Shown here: piece after piece, positions 37,701 through 52,700 of the stretch
Layout of the letters: the number at the start of each line of letters is the position of its first letter
Numbering within the stretch: the stretch's first letter is position 1
Source of the DNA: Homalodisca vitripennis
Taxonomy: Eukaryota; Arthropoda; Insecta; Hemiptera; Cicadellidae
Direction: 5' to 3'
Length of the DNA stretch: 64,000 nucleotides
Assembly (NCBI RefSeq): GCF_021130785.1
Contig: NW_025777442.1
Location: 35,100-99,099, forward strand
Translations under genes and position numbers: made by a program
The notes under the pieces: generated by a model
Told to the model about the DNA's origin: nothing
Database searches by the model: none
What the model saw: the letters and a program-made list of their open reading frames with translations, nothing else

Positions 37701-40700
37701 GACTTCCTTTTATAAATACTTTCTTCCCACCGACCCCGTCCTCATAAACTAAATCTTATGTTCAATCGATGTAAATTTTTATATTAGGTATAAAGTTTTC
37801 TCGACCATCATTCTGTTGTCTGATTATTATCACATTTCTTGGCGAATCTCTAATCTATGCGGAAATATTTTTCTTTCTTATTGAAGTTCAATCTAATTTT
37901 CATTTTATTAATTATTTATATTTTTGTAAGTGATTATCTTTATTTTTCTCCTTTATCTATTTCGGGACTCGCAACCCTTTCTTTTTATTTTTGCGAACGT
38001 CCTGACACCCTCACCCCGATAACCTCCATCAAAATATTTATTTAACGATATTTTAGTTTATTTTTCTGGTGAACTGTGCAGATAGGGTGAGTGTTCAATT
38101 TTTCTTTGATATTCATAGAGCCCTAATATTTATAGTAATTTAGCTTTGTAGCCTTATTGCATGGTTTAAATCATTTACCTTTATCTTAGCTTCCATATGG
38201 TAGGGTAATTCTGCATGGTGTGTTATAAGTGATTACTTTGTTTTTTTTATTTTTCAAAATTATATGCCTGAGAAAGTAAACTTGATATTTTATTTTGGAG
38301 CTATACACTTGCCTACAGAATAAATACAGCTTAGTATATTTTTATATTATAAATTTATCTAGCTTTTGCATCCCGTAGAAATATTTTTTGTTAATGGTTA
38401 GTACTTGCTTTATGTATATAGTAGTTGCACTGTGATATTGGTGCATGGCTAATTTTTAATTTATAAGATTGTATATTTGCTATTGGTGTTATTTAAATAT
38501 TGCTTTTGTTTGCCATTGCTATTCATACTTTGCTTTGATTTTGTATTTTGCTTCTACTAACCATCATTATTTAACCGATTAATTATTCCAACCCCGGGCT
38601 CTTACAATAATTACTGTATACGACTCCCCGACCAAGTTATCAGTGGAGACTACTCAGCTTACTTGTAATTCCTCACTGACCGACGTATTAATAAACAATA
38701 CAGTTGTTTTCGAAAATCGAACTCGCTTGAACAATAACTTTCCTAGAACAAGAAATTTTTATTTTTCTGAGCAAGATTATTTTTTTTTATTTTTTACGTC
38801 TTCAAAATTTTATTGGAGTTGACGTGATGAAGTAAGCCCAACGTTATTTTGGAAGTATCAATTCCTTCCGCAGGGCCCTCTGATTCGACTCCTAACAATA
38901 AATAATAGTTATATTAAATTCTCGAACCCTGGAAATTTCTAACCCAGCTCGACTGGCTATCTGGCAAGTTGCGAATATTTTCGCTTGCCCCGAAAATAAC
39001 ATCTCAAATCTCATTTTTTGTTAGATTTGATATGGCAGCAGTGCCATATATAACTAACTAACTAACTTATAACTAACCAGATATGGGTTAGTTATCTACA
39101 TCTTTTTCACATTGTGTAACAGCTGTTGCATCACGTTGTTCCTGAGTTAGACTAGTGATTATGTTGTGTATTTATGTGTAAATGTGATTTTAATCCTTAT
39201 TTTCCAACTAAACTAGCATTAATTTTTACCCTTATAAGAAACAGAGTAAGAAACTAAAATAAATGTTGTTTTCCACATTAAATTTATTTTTTTTAATATG
39301 ATAAACAGTGAACAAAAACAAAGAAAAATTATTTTTATATTGATAATAGGATAAAAACTATACTATATCTTGTTTAATACTATACTAAATACAGTACTTA
39401 TAATATATTATCAAATTTATAAAATGTTTGTATTTTCTCTACTTTCACCTTTGTCCCCTTCAATAAACTTAAAAAAGTAGTCATTCCAAAAGAACGTAAC
39501 TTACACCAGAAAAAATTTTAAAATGTTTGCCATACTAAAATGGCTAAAACTTTTATTTCTATTACGTTTCAGGTAATGTCTTCATAGTTCGTATCAGTAC
39601 CTCCATATAAAAGAAATTCACTTTCTCACAAAAAATAATTTTTACGCAGAGAATTTTCATTACTTTTTTTAATTTACAGAGCCAATTAGTTCAGTCTACA
39701 ATAAGATTAATCCCTTCCCCTCCAACTATTGTGCGTTTCAAAATTGATGTCAGTTTCAGAGCACATCATAGGTTAAGAAATCAAAACAAGGTGGTTTTTC
39801 ACGTGCACACGTCTTGAAATTAACAGCTCTCGAAACTTGGGCAAAAACAAGGTAAAGTGGAACATGGATAATTTTAAGCTTTCTTCCGGTCCTTTAGTAT
39901 TGAATTTGTACTATGTAAATTTGTACATATCTTTTGTGATGTGTCTGAAGAATATAGCCTTGCTATTAGAAGGTCTCACAAAATAAAAAGTAATAAATAT
40001 TAGTCTTGTAATATCTATGTATTGATTGAATTAAGAGTAGTTAATACAAGCTTCATCTTCAACATGTATAAGTATATGGTGGTTGGTTCAAATTTTGTTT
40101 TCAGTAATTATAAATTTTTATATCCATTCTACATTATTACTGAACCGAAATTCCTAAAGTATGTTTGGCAATATTACAATGTATCAAGACATAGCCATTG
40201 CTGTGTGGCTGAATAAAGTACCATAACGATGTTTACAAAAAAGAGCGCCCCCTTCACAGCCAGATTATTCACCATGCCTGTTTGAATTTAACGAATTTAC
40301 TCATGTGAACAATCTGAATGTATACACAAAGTCAAAGTCAGTATCCCATTCTCCTGTCCATCCAATACATAACCCCTCACTTTAATCCCCAGAAAGGTTC
40401 ACATCTAACTGTTTTATGTCTGCTGCCAGTAGAACCTACACTGGTAGAGCAAAAACTGATGTATCACTTAGATCTAGACAAGGAATAAATGACCTATAAT
40501 GGACGACCAGGAATAAAACACAAACGTTGAAATATTGGAGTAAAAAGGTTGACTGATAAGTCTAGTTTACTGCAGAGGAAGACTGTAGGAGTGGCTGGGC
40601 CTCCTTTAGTTAAAGGTTTTCAGTGTCACACCTATACATACGATGGGTTCAAAAATTAATTATGCCAATTAGCAATCCATATTTATAACAACCATAGCGT

Positions 40701-43700
40701 CAAAGGTCTTCAAGCATCTAGTTGGAGCATCACCAGGGCCAGCTCCTGGTTTGGAGTCTGATTTTTGTTTGTTTTTTATTATATTGGTACTCATGCTCCT
40801 GAAGTATAATAACATTTCCAGCTATATTCATTGTTTACTTTTTCAGTGGCAACTGCTACAAGTAGATGTGTTTTATGAACTCAGCAATCTTTGTTAGTTC
40901 AAAAAATGGATCAAAGAATTTGTATCAAAATTTTGGTAGACTATGTAATAAAGTACAACAAACAAAGTGTGGGAAATGTTAACAAAGGCCTACGAGTAAA
41001 ACAAGGATTAACAAGTGGTATAAACAATTTAAAGATGGCCATGAAGACAATGACAATGACGAATGCTCCAGACGCTCTAGCACATCAATAACAAATGAAA
41101 ACATGAAAAAGTGAAAGAAATGGTTATGAATGATTGCCATATTACAATCAGAGAATTAGCTGATGATGTTGCCATATCATATGGCTCATGCCATTAAATT
41201 TTACTTATGCTTTTTGTATGAAATGTGAGGCAGCAACAAATTGTGGAATTTTAGAACAAAAACAGCAGCAAATGGAAGTTGCTCAGAAGTCACTACATGA
41301 AGTCAACAACGATGCAGAATTACTGAAAAGTGTTACAAGTGATTAAAAATGGTTTTACGGATATGACATTGAAACTAAGAATTAATCCCCCAGTGGAGAC
41401 ATTCTGGATTGCCAAGACCGAAAATGCTCGACAAGTGCAGTTGAACGTGAAGGTTATCCTTACTGTGTTGTTCGATTTTAATTGCATAGTCCATCATGAA
41501 TTCTTGGCACAAGGTTAAATGGTCAATAAGGAGTAATATGTGCCATTTGCATGAAAGAATCCAAAAAAAAAAATCTGAAAAATTTGTGGTAAAACAATTC
41601 ATGGCTTTTGCACCATGGCAATTCACCTGCTCACACTTCATTGCTTCTTCGTGAATTTTGGCTAAAAACATTACTGTAACGATACCCCAGCCTCCATATT
41701 TCCCAGACATGGCTTCATATGACTTTTTTTATTTCCAAAAATAAAGAGAACCTTAAAGTACTGTTGTATCACAAGCATTGATAATATTAAAGTTATCGCT
41801 GAAAGAACTAAAGCCTATCCCAAAGATCGAGTTTGAGAAGTGTTTTGAAGATTGGAGGAAGTGCTGTCACAAGTGAATAATATCTAATGGGAAATATTTT
41901 GAAGGTGACAGTATAAATGTAAACTAATAATTTTTTTTTTTTTTCAAAAAATCAAAATTCCTATTACTTTTTGAACATTCTTTATACATAAATAGAAACA
42001 TATACTTACGAAGTGCCCATCGAGGAATCTCCTTCTTTGGACAGGTCTCCTCATCGCTAGAGTCATCGCTGTGAGCATCATCTAGTCCATAATCATCCTC
42101 AGTCTTGGGCTTGAGCAGGGGTCTATCTTCACGTGCAGGAGTTATCTCGTAGCTTTGAGTTGGAACATTGTTGGTCTTTTCCGAAGGAGTCATTCCAAGC
42201 TGGAATTTTATATCCAACAAATTAAGGAAAAGTATTACATCTTCCAAATAACAAAAAGAGTAAATTGCAAAATATAATATTAATTCATTATATGGGAACA
42301 TATTTATTTAATTTTTGTAGAAACAAATGTATTGTGCATTGTGTTATTAATTTTGTATTGTGTAATTTATTGTTTTTTTATTATTATTAAAATATTGAGT
42401 TATTTTCTATCTTCTTTCATCATAATTATAGAATTTTACAAAATCATTTTTTTAGTTAATGGATTATTCAGGAACCTGGGTAGATACCATACTTACAAAA
42501 ATAAATATTTGGAAAATTAACCAATTAAGAAAGAATTATTTTCAGCTCTACTAACATATTGTCAGCAATTATACCTTTCTCATCAATGTCTGGTATTCAG
42601 ACATCCTGGGTTTTTATAACTGCCGATTGTTCAGTATATAAAACGTCTACAAAAATATTGTTTGTATAATATGTTTCTAATCAAGAAAGTATGACAAAAA
42701 GTGAATTATATAATGATACCAAGAAATTTACCTAAGTTTATAATGCATATTTTGTAAATCTACAAGAACAGAGCACACCAAACCAAATGGCTGATGATGG
42801 TGGTCTGCAGCGATATGACCACACCACCTCATACGTCATCAGACTATTTTGGTGCAGGCTGCTCTAAAAGTTTATTTACATCATTTAAAAAAGTTTTCAT
42901 TTCAAAATTTGTAATATTTTTATTTTTTAATTTAAAAATATTAAATAACACGTAATAATGATTTGGATACCACTAATTCATTATTAAAAAACATATAAAA
43001 ATTTCATTAAACTATGCATGTTGTACAAAATCGACCTTGAAAATTTTCAAAAGTACCACAGTAAAGTGTTTGGCCTCAAAATATATATTTTATTTTTTTG
43101 TCTAAATGTATTTATTTGTCCCATTGATTCTAAAGATCAAATTTAAAAATGCTATGGGTTGTTCGAGAGAACACTTTTATACAGCTAACTAACTCTTCAA
43201 CAGCACTAATTCAGTTAAATTTTGAGGAAATGTTTACAAAATTATAAGGAATAGAGGGATGAATAGTTAAAACATAGCCACTATATAAACATTTTGCATT
43301 TCATACTAAAATAATTGTTACAGTAAAACATCTTATTAAAAATACTAAAATATGGTATTCACTTCAGAGTACCCAAAAGCAAAATGATAATATTCAACAA
43401 TTAAACATACAAGCAAGCAAGTGTGCACTGTGAGAGATGCTTGTGGAAGTGTGTGGAATGCTCCCATTTGCAAAGACCACACACAGTACACGCACAGAAC
43501 AGCATTGCCAACTTTCAACGGTCTGCTCAATTAACGGGTAATTTACTTATTAATAATTATTAATGGGTTATGTTGTTTTAATATTATTTTATATTTTTTA
43601 TATAAACTCATTATATGCAATTTTTATACGAACACTTATTACTTAAAAAAGTAAACTAAACACTTGACAAAGTTTAAAACTAATACTGGCTAATAAGTCA

Positions 43701-46700
43701 CCAATGGCTACACCTGCTTTAATTTAACTGAAACGTGTTTAATTAAAAAATGTTATTTTGCTGAGGTCATACAGTTTAAACACGTTCATGTTGACACATT
43801 ATTAATGGCTCAAGCTGAGCATGTCATATTTAAATATCTTGCATTACAGAGCAAAAGCTCAAGATTTCTAGGTTTCTTTAGAGATACTGAAGAGGGATTG
43901 GAACAGGCAAAAAGTGTTCAGAAGATATCATGGTTTTGTAAAGGCCTGGGATTTGACACAGCTTAAACCTAGCAGAGGGTGTACAATAAGCCACATGGCT
44001 GAGAGGCAACAGGAAACCTGGTCTTTTGTTATAAGAAAAGAAAAATTACACCTTAGCTAAATATACTTGTGTGGCCTAAAATGCATTTCAGTTTTTATTA
44101 TTATTATTATTACTTTATAAAAACATTCTAATTATAAAAATCTTTTAAAACCAATTATGACACCAACATAAATATATTATATAAATACTAAATTTATTGC
44201 ATTTATACATTTCATAAATGTATAAGTTCTGGTTTAAAATTCTACTAACATATAAGAATGTAAAATATTAATAATACTTTACTTTTGTGCAGGTCTTTTC
44301 TTACTATGTTTTTACATCATAAAAAAATTGTTTTTGTACAAAACTTTATACATTAACGCTAGAACTGTTAATCGACATAATTTTGTCGGTCAATGCCGCT
44401 TCTGTAGTGTTAACCGTCAAAATTTTGTCGGTCAAACCTTCCTTCGTATAATTACTTTTTACAATATACTCCGGTAACGTATCGATATAATTCATGCAAC
44501 ATTGGATTCGGGAAGAAAAATGCTAGGGAACAGATGAGTTTTATTCCTATTTGTATTATGGTTATGACGTAGCAAGCTTGTCATTTTGAACGTAAAAGAA
44601 GTTTGTTGTGACCTCCATATTGCCGCTGCCGTTCTGTGTCACTTTCGTGCCGAGCTGTGGATATTTGTAAGTTTTAACGCGTGTTTTAGTGTCGTATTTA
44701 ATGTGTAGTGTGTTGTTTGAGGTCGTAGTAGTGTAAACGTATATATTTTAGAATAAATCAATTTCTATTTACTGAAATATGTTTGAGAAATTACCGGCTT
44801 TGTGTAGGCTATGGCAAAATGACGTGGCTAAAATTCATTTCACATAGTTTGTTATTGTTTTCACTTACTAAACGTTATTTATAGCACTCTTTTAGCTCTG
44901 AAGTAACTATTTATTTTTGGTAAATAGATAGTTTTCACAATAAAATATATATTTCCTGTAATTTCTTTGGTTATATATAATAACTATTTGGGTTATTCTA
45001 TATTTTTTCAATACATTTAGTTATATTTATAGTTTTCTAACTACGTAATTAACTACATTTTGATATAGTACAAGCTTTAGAAACGATTTTATATTTTGCT
45101 GAATGAAAATTTTTCACAAAATATTTGAATAATGGCAAAATTTAACTTTTTTTTACTTTTCAAAAAATAATTTATGGTAATTATTTCATTAGTACTGTAT
45201 ATTCTATTTTATTCTAAGTAATAAAATATGCAATATAACATGTATTCATAGATAAATGTATTAGCAAAACTTGTTTTACCAAAGTCTTACGTGTACACCC
45301 GATTTTCAGAATTTATACGCATCGCTGCTTTTTGTTCTATAGCTTTATGATGCTTTCATAAATGTGTATAATGTTTATGTTTTTCTGAAACTAGATAAAA
45401 TTTGACACAGAATGGCTATCTCACTTATTTTTCACTATAACTTCATTTGCTAGGTATGGTCCCCCCCAAATTTAAGAAATATTTTTCGTAAATTTTATAT
45501 TTGATTAAAAAAATTGTTTATTAGAAATTTTTTATGATTAATTTTACAATATAGTGCAATTCTAAGTTTAATTCTGAACACAAAAATATATACTCTTATT
45601 TATATTGCTTTTATTTTATATTTTTAATAATTTTTTTAAAAAAACCTTGCGCGAAGCTCCAAAACAGCCCGACACTACAGGATGAAATGACCGCCAGTTC
45701 TAGGGTTAATCGGTAACAGTAATACCTTTGTAACCATTACTAAACAACTAACTTAAGTTATAGAGATAATGGTAGATAAGATTTTAGAGGACTTACAGAA
45801 AGGCATTAATCCAATATATGACAGCTGTTAAAAAAGGTCCATGAATCTAACGAACAACTATCAATCCTGTAGATAATCTATATATATAAAAATGAATGTT
45901 TGTATGTTTGTCCTTTATGGAATCGTGAACTATTGGACCGATCATGATGAAAATTTGTACGTATATGTATTTTTCCACGGAGAAGGTTTATAAGCTATGC
46001 CCATCCCTTTCCCGATTCAGGATTCCGCCCCACTGGTTACAGAAATACCCATAAGAAATGCATTGCAGCAAACATATGTTAACGTCTTTTCAAATTTTTA
46101 ATCAGCTGTTCTTTGTAAACATATATTACACTTATAGTTTTAAAGCATAGAGTAAGCTTAAGAGAAACGACAAATTTTGTTTAAACTGTTTTTGCAATCA
46201 CTGTTAAACATAGACTTTACTATCCAGATAATACAATTCAAATTTGACGTAAAAATTCACCTTTAACTGCAATATTTATTTAATATAAACCATGCTCATG
46301 CTTGATCAGAAGAGTAATGCAGATATCATAATTACTATCTTACGTTGGCTACAAATATAAAGAATGTTATAAAATCAACCTTAGTTGTTTTTTTTGACAG
46401 AAGTATGGTTCTCAAAACTCCGTGTGTACATATTCTCTCGATCGAGACAACAAAGCAAGCTCAATCGTGGCATCGGAGATATAACTAATTTAATCTAAAA
46501 TTTATTATAGTAAAAAAAAAAATTTACTAAGTAATAAGGACTTCGGTTCTTAAGATTTGCGTGCGAAGCCGTGGGTAACAGCTAGATAGAGGCAGGAATA
46601 TGGTACATACCTTCATAATACGCCCAAGAGGCTCACGATGGAACTACTATCAATTATCTCAGCAATGTTTAGAATGTGATAGAAAAAGAATAAGTGAATA

Positions 46701-49700
46701 TAGTGTACTGTTTTCAACGGGAAATTGCGTGCGAAGCCGCGGGCAACTTTTGCAAAAAATTATTGAAATTCGCAGCAAAGCGCGCCGGGCCCGCTAGTAA
46801 TATATATAAATGAATGTTTGTGAGTTTGTCCTTTATGGAATCGTACACTATTTGACCGATCATTATGAAAATTGTAATGTATATGTACTTTTCAACGGAG
46901 AAGGTTTATATGCTATACTCATTTATAAAACTCACCACGAGATGGCGCTGCAAAATATAAAAGTTTTCAAGCCACCTGCACATTATAAACTGCAATTACG
47001 AGACAGTTACGTATATTAATTTGCCAAAAACTATTTGAAGGCACTAAGTTAGAATATATGTTTGTCTTTATGATAAATATATGGTTGAACTTAAAGCTTG
47101 ACTGTTAGACCGCTTTATAATAAAATACATGTACGTGTATAATGGCTATATAATAAGCATACACAGATTTTCTTGATCGTGACCACAAGGCAAACTCTAC
47201 ATCGATGTTAGAAATATAATGCACTTGAACAAGAAGTGCAAATACATGGCCAAGGCTTACGTAAAGTGTGCGAAGCCACGGGAAACAGCTAGTTACTTTA
47301 TAAAGAATACATTTATAGTTATATATTGCTACAATTTTCGCTGGTTACCTTCTTCTACAATTTTCTGAATCTTGTCTTATTCAGAAATAACTGTGAGAAA
47401 ACAATGAACGAGAGATTTTAAAAGATAATCACTGGAAGCTAATTAATTTTAATTTGTTTCAATATCTCAAAATAATACAAATTGGTACTTAAAAAGTTAC
47501 TGGAGTGATGTTTTTGCTAATATTAGTAAGTACAACCAAAAGTTGAAAATTGTCACATAACAAATCAAATGTTTTTTTTATTTTTTTTGTCTTAAACACA
47601 GCATGCACCAAAACCTGGCTGGTCTCAATGGTTCACAACAATACTTTCCTTTTACTCCCAAGATACTAACTTGTAAAACCACTCTTTCCATTCATATGTC
47701 AAGCAAGTGTTAATATCAGACAACCATATTTCTCCTCACTCTGTAATAATGGGTATGTTAATTTTTGTAAAAAAAGTTTTTAGTTTTTATAGAGTAATTT
47801 ACTTTTTAAAAGGTTCATACAAGTTGTGACTTAAAGGGTCAGCAATTTATCAGAAATAAAAACAAAAATTGTGTTGTTTTAATAGCCTAAGTACAGTGTC
47901 TTTACATACCTGTAGTTTCATTTTTTGCATTATTGACTGCAGCAATTTTTCCAAGTTTACTGTTTCCTTGCTGTTTTGCTTTCTCGGTTTCAGCTAACCT
48001 GGTGAGGACAATAAAATGAAATAAAATTTTAGATTAAACCTCTTTAATTTATACTATTTATTGATAGCATCAGTAATGAACTCAAACCAATTAGTTTACT
48101 GAGGTTTTACTTAATGAACAAAATAGAAAATGTGCACATGTAAGGTGATAGAAAATTGATTACCATTTGCTCCATGGCAACAATTTGAGGAAACAAGCGA
48201 GTGCAGTGAACCCGTGACCACAGCAAATGGAGTCACAAAGCAATATGTAAGATATGCGGGTCGTCACTGTACTCTGAGCCGGTTTCAATACCTATATCTC
48301 CCCGGCTCATGTGTGCTTTATATATGTATGTGTGTGTGTTTATTGGCTGCAGAGGCCACTGAACCATTTGAAGGCGTTTGGCCTTTCCGGGAGGGTGGCG
48401 TCAAGAGTCCCGAACCGTGGTGTACAAGTTAGGAGTAGCTCCAGATTGAAAATTTTGTTTATTTAAGTTGTTTTTGTTAGTTTTACTGAGCTGTTTTCCT
48501 TCTGACATGTGCGGCTAAGTTTACGGCCCCTCACTGATGAGTAAGTTTTTGCTTTCTTTTAAATTTTAGTGATTATTTTTTTATTTTTCAAACTGTGAAG
48601 GTTAAGAGCACATGGTTTTCCAAATTGTAGTTTTGCTTTTTATTAAATTTTAGTACTTTCTGGCTGTTAACTAAATTTTTAAATTGGCTTTCAAATTAAT
48701 TCTCTTACACTTTTATTAGTTTTCACCCTTTCTTTTCGGCTTAAATTAAGTTTTTTCTGTCTCTCAGTGAGGACCAGTCCTAGGCTATATGTTACAGTTC
48801 ATTTTTATTCTGCAGCCAATATTGTTTGTAATGTGTCACGTGTTATGTAGTTTTTGTAAACAAACCCAGAGAGACTGCTGAAGGTTCATTTTACTAAATT
48901 TTTTTAAGCCTTTCTGAGAGATGTAACGTTCTTCGGGTCTTTTTAGCCCATAACTCCCCCCTTATAGCCTACTTGGTTAATTTAAGGCCTTTCTGCCATC
49001 AAATTTTAAATTTAGTTTCCTGTAATAGGCAGCTACTTATGGCCATCAGTTTTTTTTTCTAATAATTAAATTTTTTTTTTTTTTACCAAAGATTAAAACG
49101 CTTAAATTTTTGTTCTGTGACAGAGGGGATTTTCATACTAACTTTCTTTGGGGTTGTTGTTTTGAGTTGGGAATTTTATTTTAAAGTGCAGGATGCCCTT
49201 CCCCTGCTTTTTCACCAATTTTGAGCCAATTCTGTCAATAAATGGTCTGTTTTTAAAAATGTTTTAACCAAATTGTTACGTATGGTAGGCTACTGCGTTA
49301 TACCTCAAATAAATTTCTTTATAACTTATTGTTTTAGTCTTTTAAATGGAATATCTTGTTTATTTATTGTTTTCTAATGTTACCAGCTTCTATATTAAGG
49401 TTTATTTTAATTTTTATCAGTAATTGATTGGTCTGTGATATTTTGAAATTTTGGTAATTTAACTTAACTTAAAATTCTTGATAGATAACTTTTGGCAACT
49501 TTACTTTTATTAAAATCTATATTGTTTGGCAACTATTTATTAATTATTATTAACTTTAAAAGGGTACTAGGCTGAAACCTGGTTTCAGGGTCCAAGAGAT
49601 GAGTTGATTTTTCTCCTGTCATCTCTCCATCATGCGTGGTCCCAGAGAACCTTCGCTTTTGCGCTATCTGCTGAAGGACGGCCACCATGATGGACAATAT

Positions 49701-52700
49701 CTTCTAGTCAACATCTGTGATACCCTGCTTCATATTCTTTATTTATTTGTTATTGTTATTGTTGCCATTTATATAGTTTATATTTTGTTATTTAATTTAA
49801 GTTATTTTAGATATTATTTAGTTATTTCTTGGATTTCATTAGGAGCCCCCGCCCTTAGCCGAAGGATACCGGTGGAATTGGCATTTCTTTGTTTCAAATT
49901 ATGGCTTTTCTAATTTTTTGTATGCAGGTGCACCTGACAAGGATTGTTTGAGGTATATACTACTGCAGGCACTTTTTTTTTTTTATTATTTTTTTTATTT
50001 TTATTTTATAGTATATATATTTATATTGACAGGAAGGTTCATTTTGGTGTGAAATTTGTTGAAAAATTTTGTTTTTCTCTCGCTGGATAGGCCTATGTTA
50101 TGTCATAGTGAATGAAACCTGAGTATACTGACCACGGTGTTCTTTATTTTTACCTAGTTTAGTTTTGATCCGGCTTCCCGTTCGCCACCATGGGGCGCGC
50201 TTCCCTGATGGTTTGCTGTGGGTGTGCGAGCGGCGATGTACGGTTTCAACACTATCTGGGTCGGGATAAATAATAAGACGTTACATTTTAGAGTATCATT
50301 GCTCTAAGACCGCTCATAAAGGACGGGACACGAAGGTTTACATGACGATGTCTGGTAGTGGACTGATGGATAGCTAGCTTGGACAGTTGGTTGTAGGGTA
50401 GTGGCGTGATGTGACGTCACAGGAGAGCAGCCTATGAGCATTCTTTATTCGTATGGATTAAATCAGACTACATTGTATGATACATCGCCTGACAATACAT
50501 ACTGCCAACATAACTAGTGCAGACATTAAATATTGCTATGGGTACATTACCAACTTAGTGTTTATCACACTAAATACACTACACAATACACCAAACAATA
50601 TATAGAATTTTGGATAGCATAAAAATTGTCGAGGAGACATCACGTCTCCTTTTCACAGAAGAGGCATACAATACTGTTTAGGTACAAAAATATTTATATA
50701 ATTCCTAGACTGAACCAAAGAAATAGGATGACATAGTGAATAGGGATTAGAAAGTGAGATCACATACTGTATTGTATCAGATTTACAGATGTTCATTCCT
50801 CCTTCAAAAAACAAATACTGAGGGTACAAAAAAAGGTGGTGAGCTGGGTGGCCTGCAAATTTAGAATACATTTATACAAATATGGAGCTTAACTCATCAA
50901 ATCAGGTCAGTTTGAAAAGTTCACATCTTTGTGTGTATGCCTGGATAAATTATATCAAACAGTTTTTACCTGCAGTGAAGAGATTTAGCACCAATGTATG
51001 TCGATTGAAGAATAAGGCACAGCCAGAAATTAGGATTTTTCAGTCTACTCCCTCTACACCCAAAGTGACAAGCACAGAAAGAAGTGCTTTTTGGCTGTAA
51101 TAAGACTTCTCAGTTTAATTTCTACATATGTATATATTTGATCCCAAAAATTATACTGTTAAAGCAACCACTGTTTAAGAGTAAAAATAATTAATAGTTT
51201 GTTTTATAATTCTGAGTAGAGAGGCCATTTTTTTGCACATGGAATTCAACGGCCAAAATCATTTCGAAAATTGCTTCGACCTAAAATTTATTGTTTAGAA
51301 TCAAATCCTCAACCTAATTTGAATCTAATAAATATAAGGAATGTTGAATCAGACATTGATTCATTTAAAACAAGGCAACTAAATGCTCTACATCCAGGAG
51401 CAGCAAAGAAGACAGTTTGAAGACCAGCCAATAGAGGCGCGGTGCAGCATCGCTGCTGCCATATCACGTCACTGCTGGCAAAAACATCAGCTCATAATAA
51501 TCTTGTTTTATGGTGTGGATTGAAAAATGTACTTATCTTCTTTCAAAAATCCTTCATTCGGCCCAACATGACAAATGATAAGACACCTACCATTTTCTTT
51601 TAAATCACAGTATTTTGCAAATACCATAGAAATGAACGTATTTGAATATTTATGCAATATCGTATTATAACATTGAATATATGAGTAATCAATATTATAT
51701 CTATTAAAATACAATATATAGTAATATATGAAAGGTTTTAAACATCATTGGTATACATCACTGATATATTTTTACAACATGATTGTATTGGAATAGTAAA
51801 AAATTGTGAACTGGTAACAAATACAGACATTTTATCTTAGTTTTGGATACAACTCTAGGCTGGTAGTATAAGATGGCAAATTTTACATAAAGAAAGTTCA
51901 AATTCGTTTTACATAGTAATATAGAGTGGTAGTCAGAGTTAATTTTTTCAAAATGCAGGCCTTTTCAGGCTCTTTTTACCATCTTAAAAACTGACATCTT
52001 TATGTTGTTGTTTTGAAAAACCAAAATTATATTTATGCAAAATTAGCTCCAAGAATATTTATACTGGATAAAACGCTTCAGTAACTTGATCTTATTTTAA
52101 AGGACTGAATATGTTATGCTTAGAAATTATTCATTTGTATATTTTTATAACATTATTTTGTTCTCATGCAAAAGCTATATATGTACTATGTAAAATGAGT
52201 GTTACTTCTAGTCTAAAATTAATAACAATGTAAATGTGACATATAGAGATGTGTTAAATGAGTATCACAAGTTATTTTGTTGGTTAAATATAGTTATAAA
52301 TGTGCTTTCAAATAATTTACTATAACCATTTCAAAATATTGATGTAAAACTTCTATTTATTACTTAAAACTTTTTTATTCCTATAGAGTACAGGAAATAT
52401 GATTAAAACATAATGTGTATTATAATACATTAACTGATGAAACTAAAAACTTCAAACATTAAAATTGTCAAAACAATATTTGTTATTAAAAAAATGCCAC
52501 ACGCTGTAAAGGTATATAAAACCTATACAATTTGATACATAGAAATTGGTTTTTGCTAAAGGATAATTATCAATAACCTAACACTCCTTTGTATTTATTT
52601 GTTCCATCCAAAAATGAAGCCAAAATAATAACTATTGAATCAATCAATGTTTTCTACTTTAAAACACATGTTTTCATTATTTTAACAGTCCATCTGATCC

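Larger units (their letters stand above)
20534..39001 (+). mobile_element. Tandem Ty3/gypsy retrotransposon: LTR, gag-pol 1, LTR, gag-pol 2, LTR
   Basis: Three nearly identical LTRs of about 2.3 kb (20534-22839, 28616-30916, 36688-39001) bracket two nearly identical internal regions of about 5.8 kb. The middle LTR is shared. Such arrays usually arise by homologous recombination between LTRs of different copies or cDNAs. The flanks AAAAC (5') and TCTCA (3') show no target-site duplication, which fits recombination or decay. The array lies in the last INCENP intron in the opposite orientation to INCENP. No env-like ORF follows pol. Confidence 0.95.
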
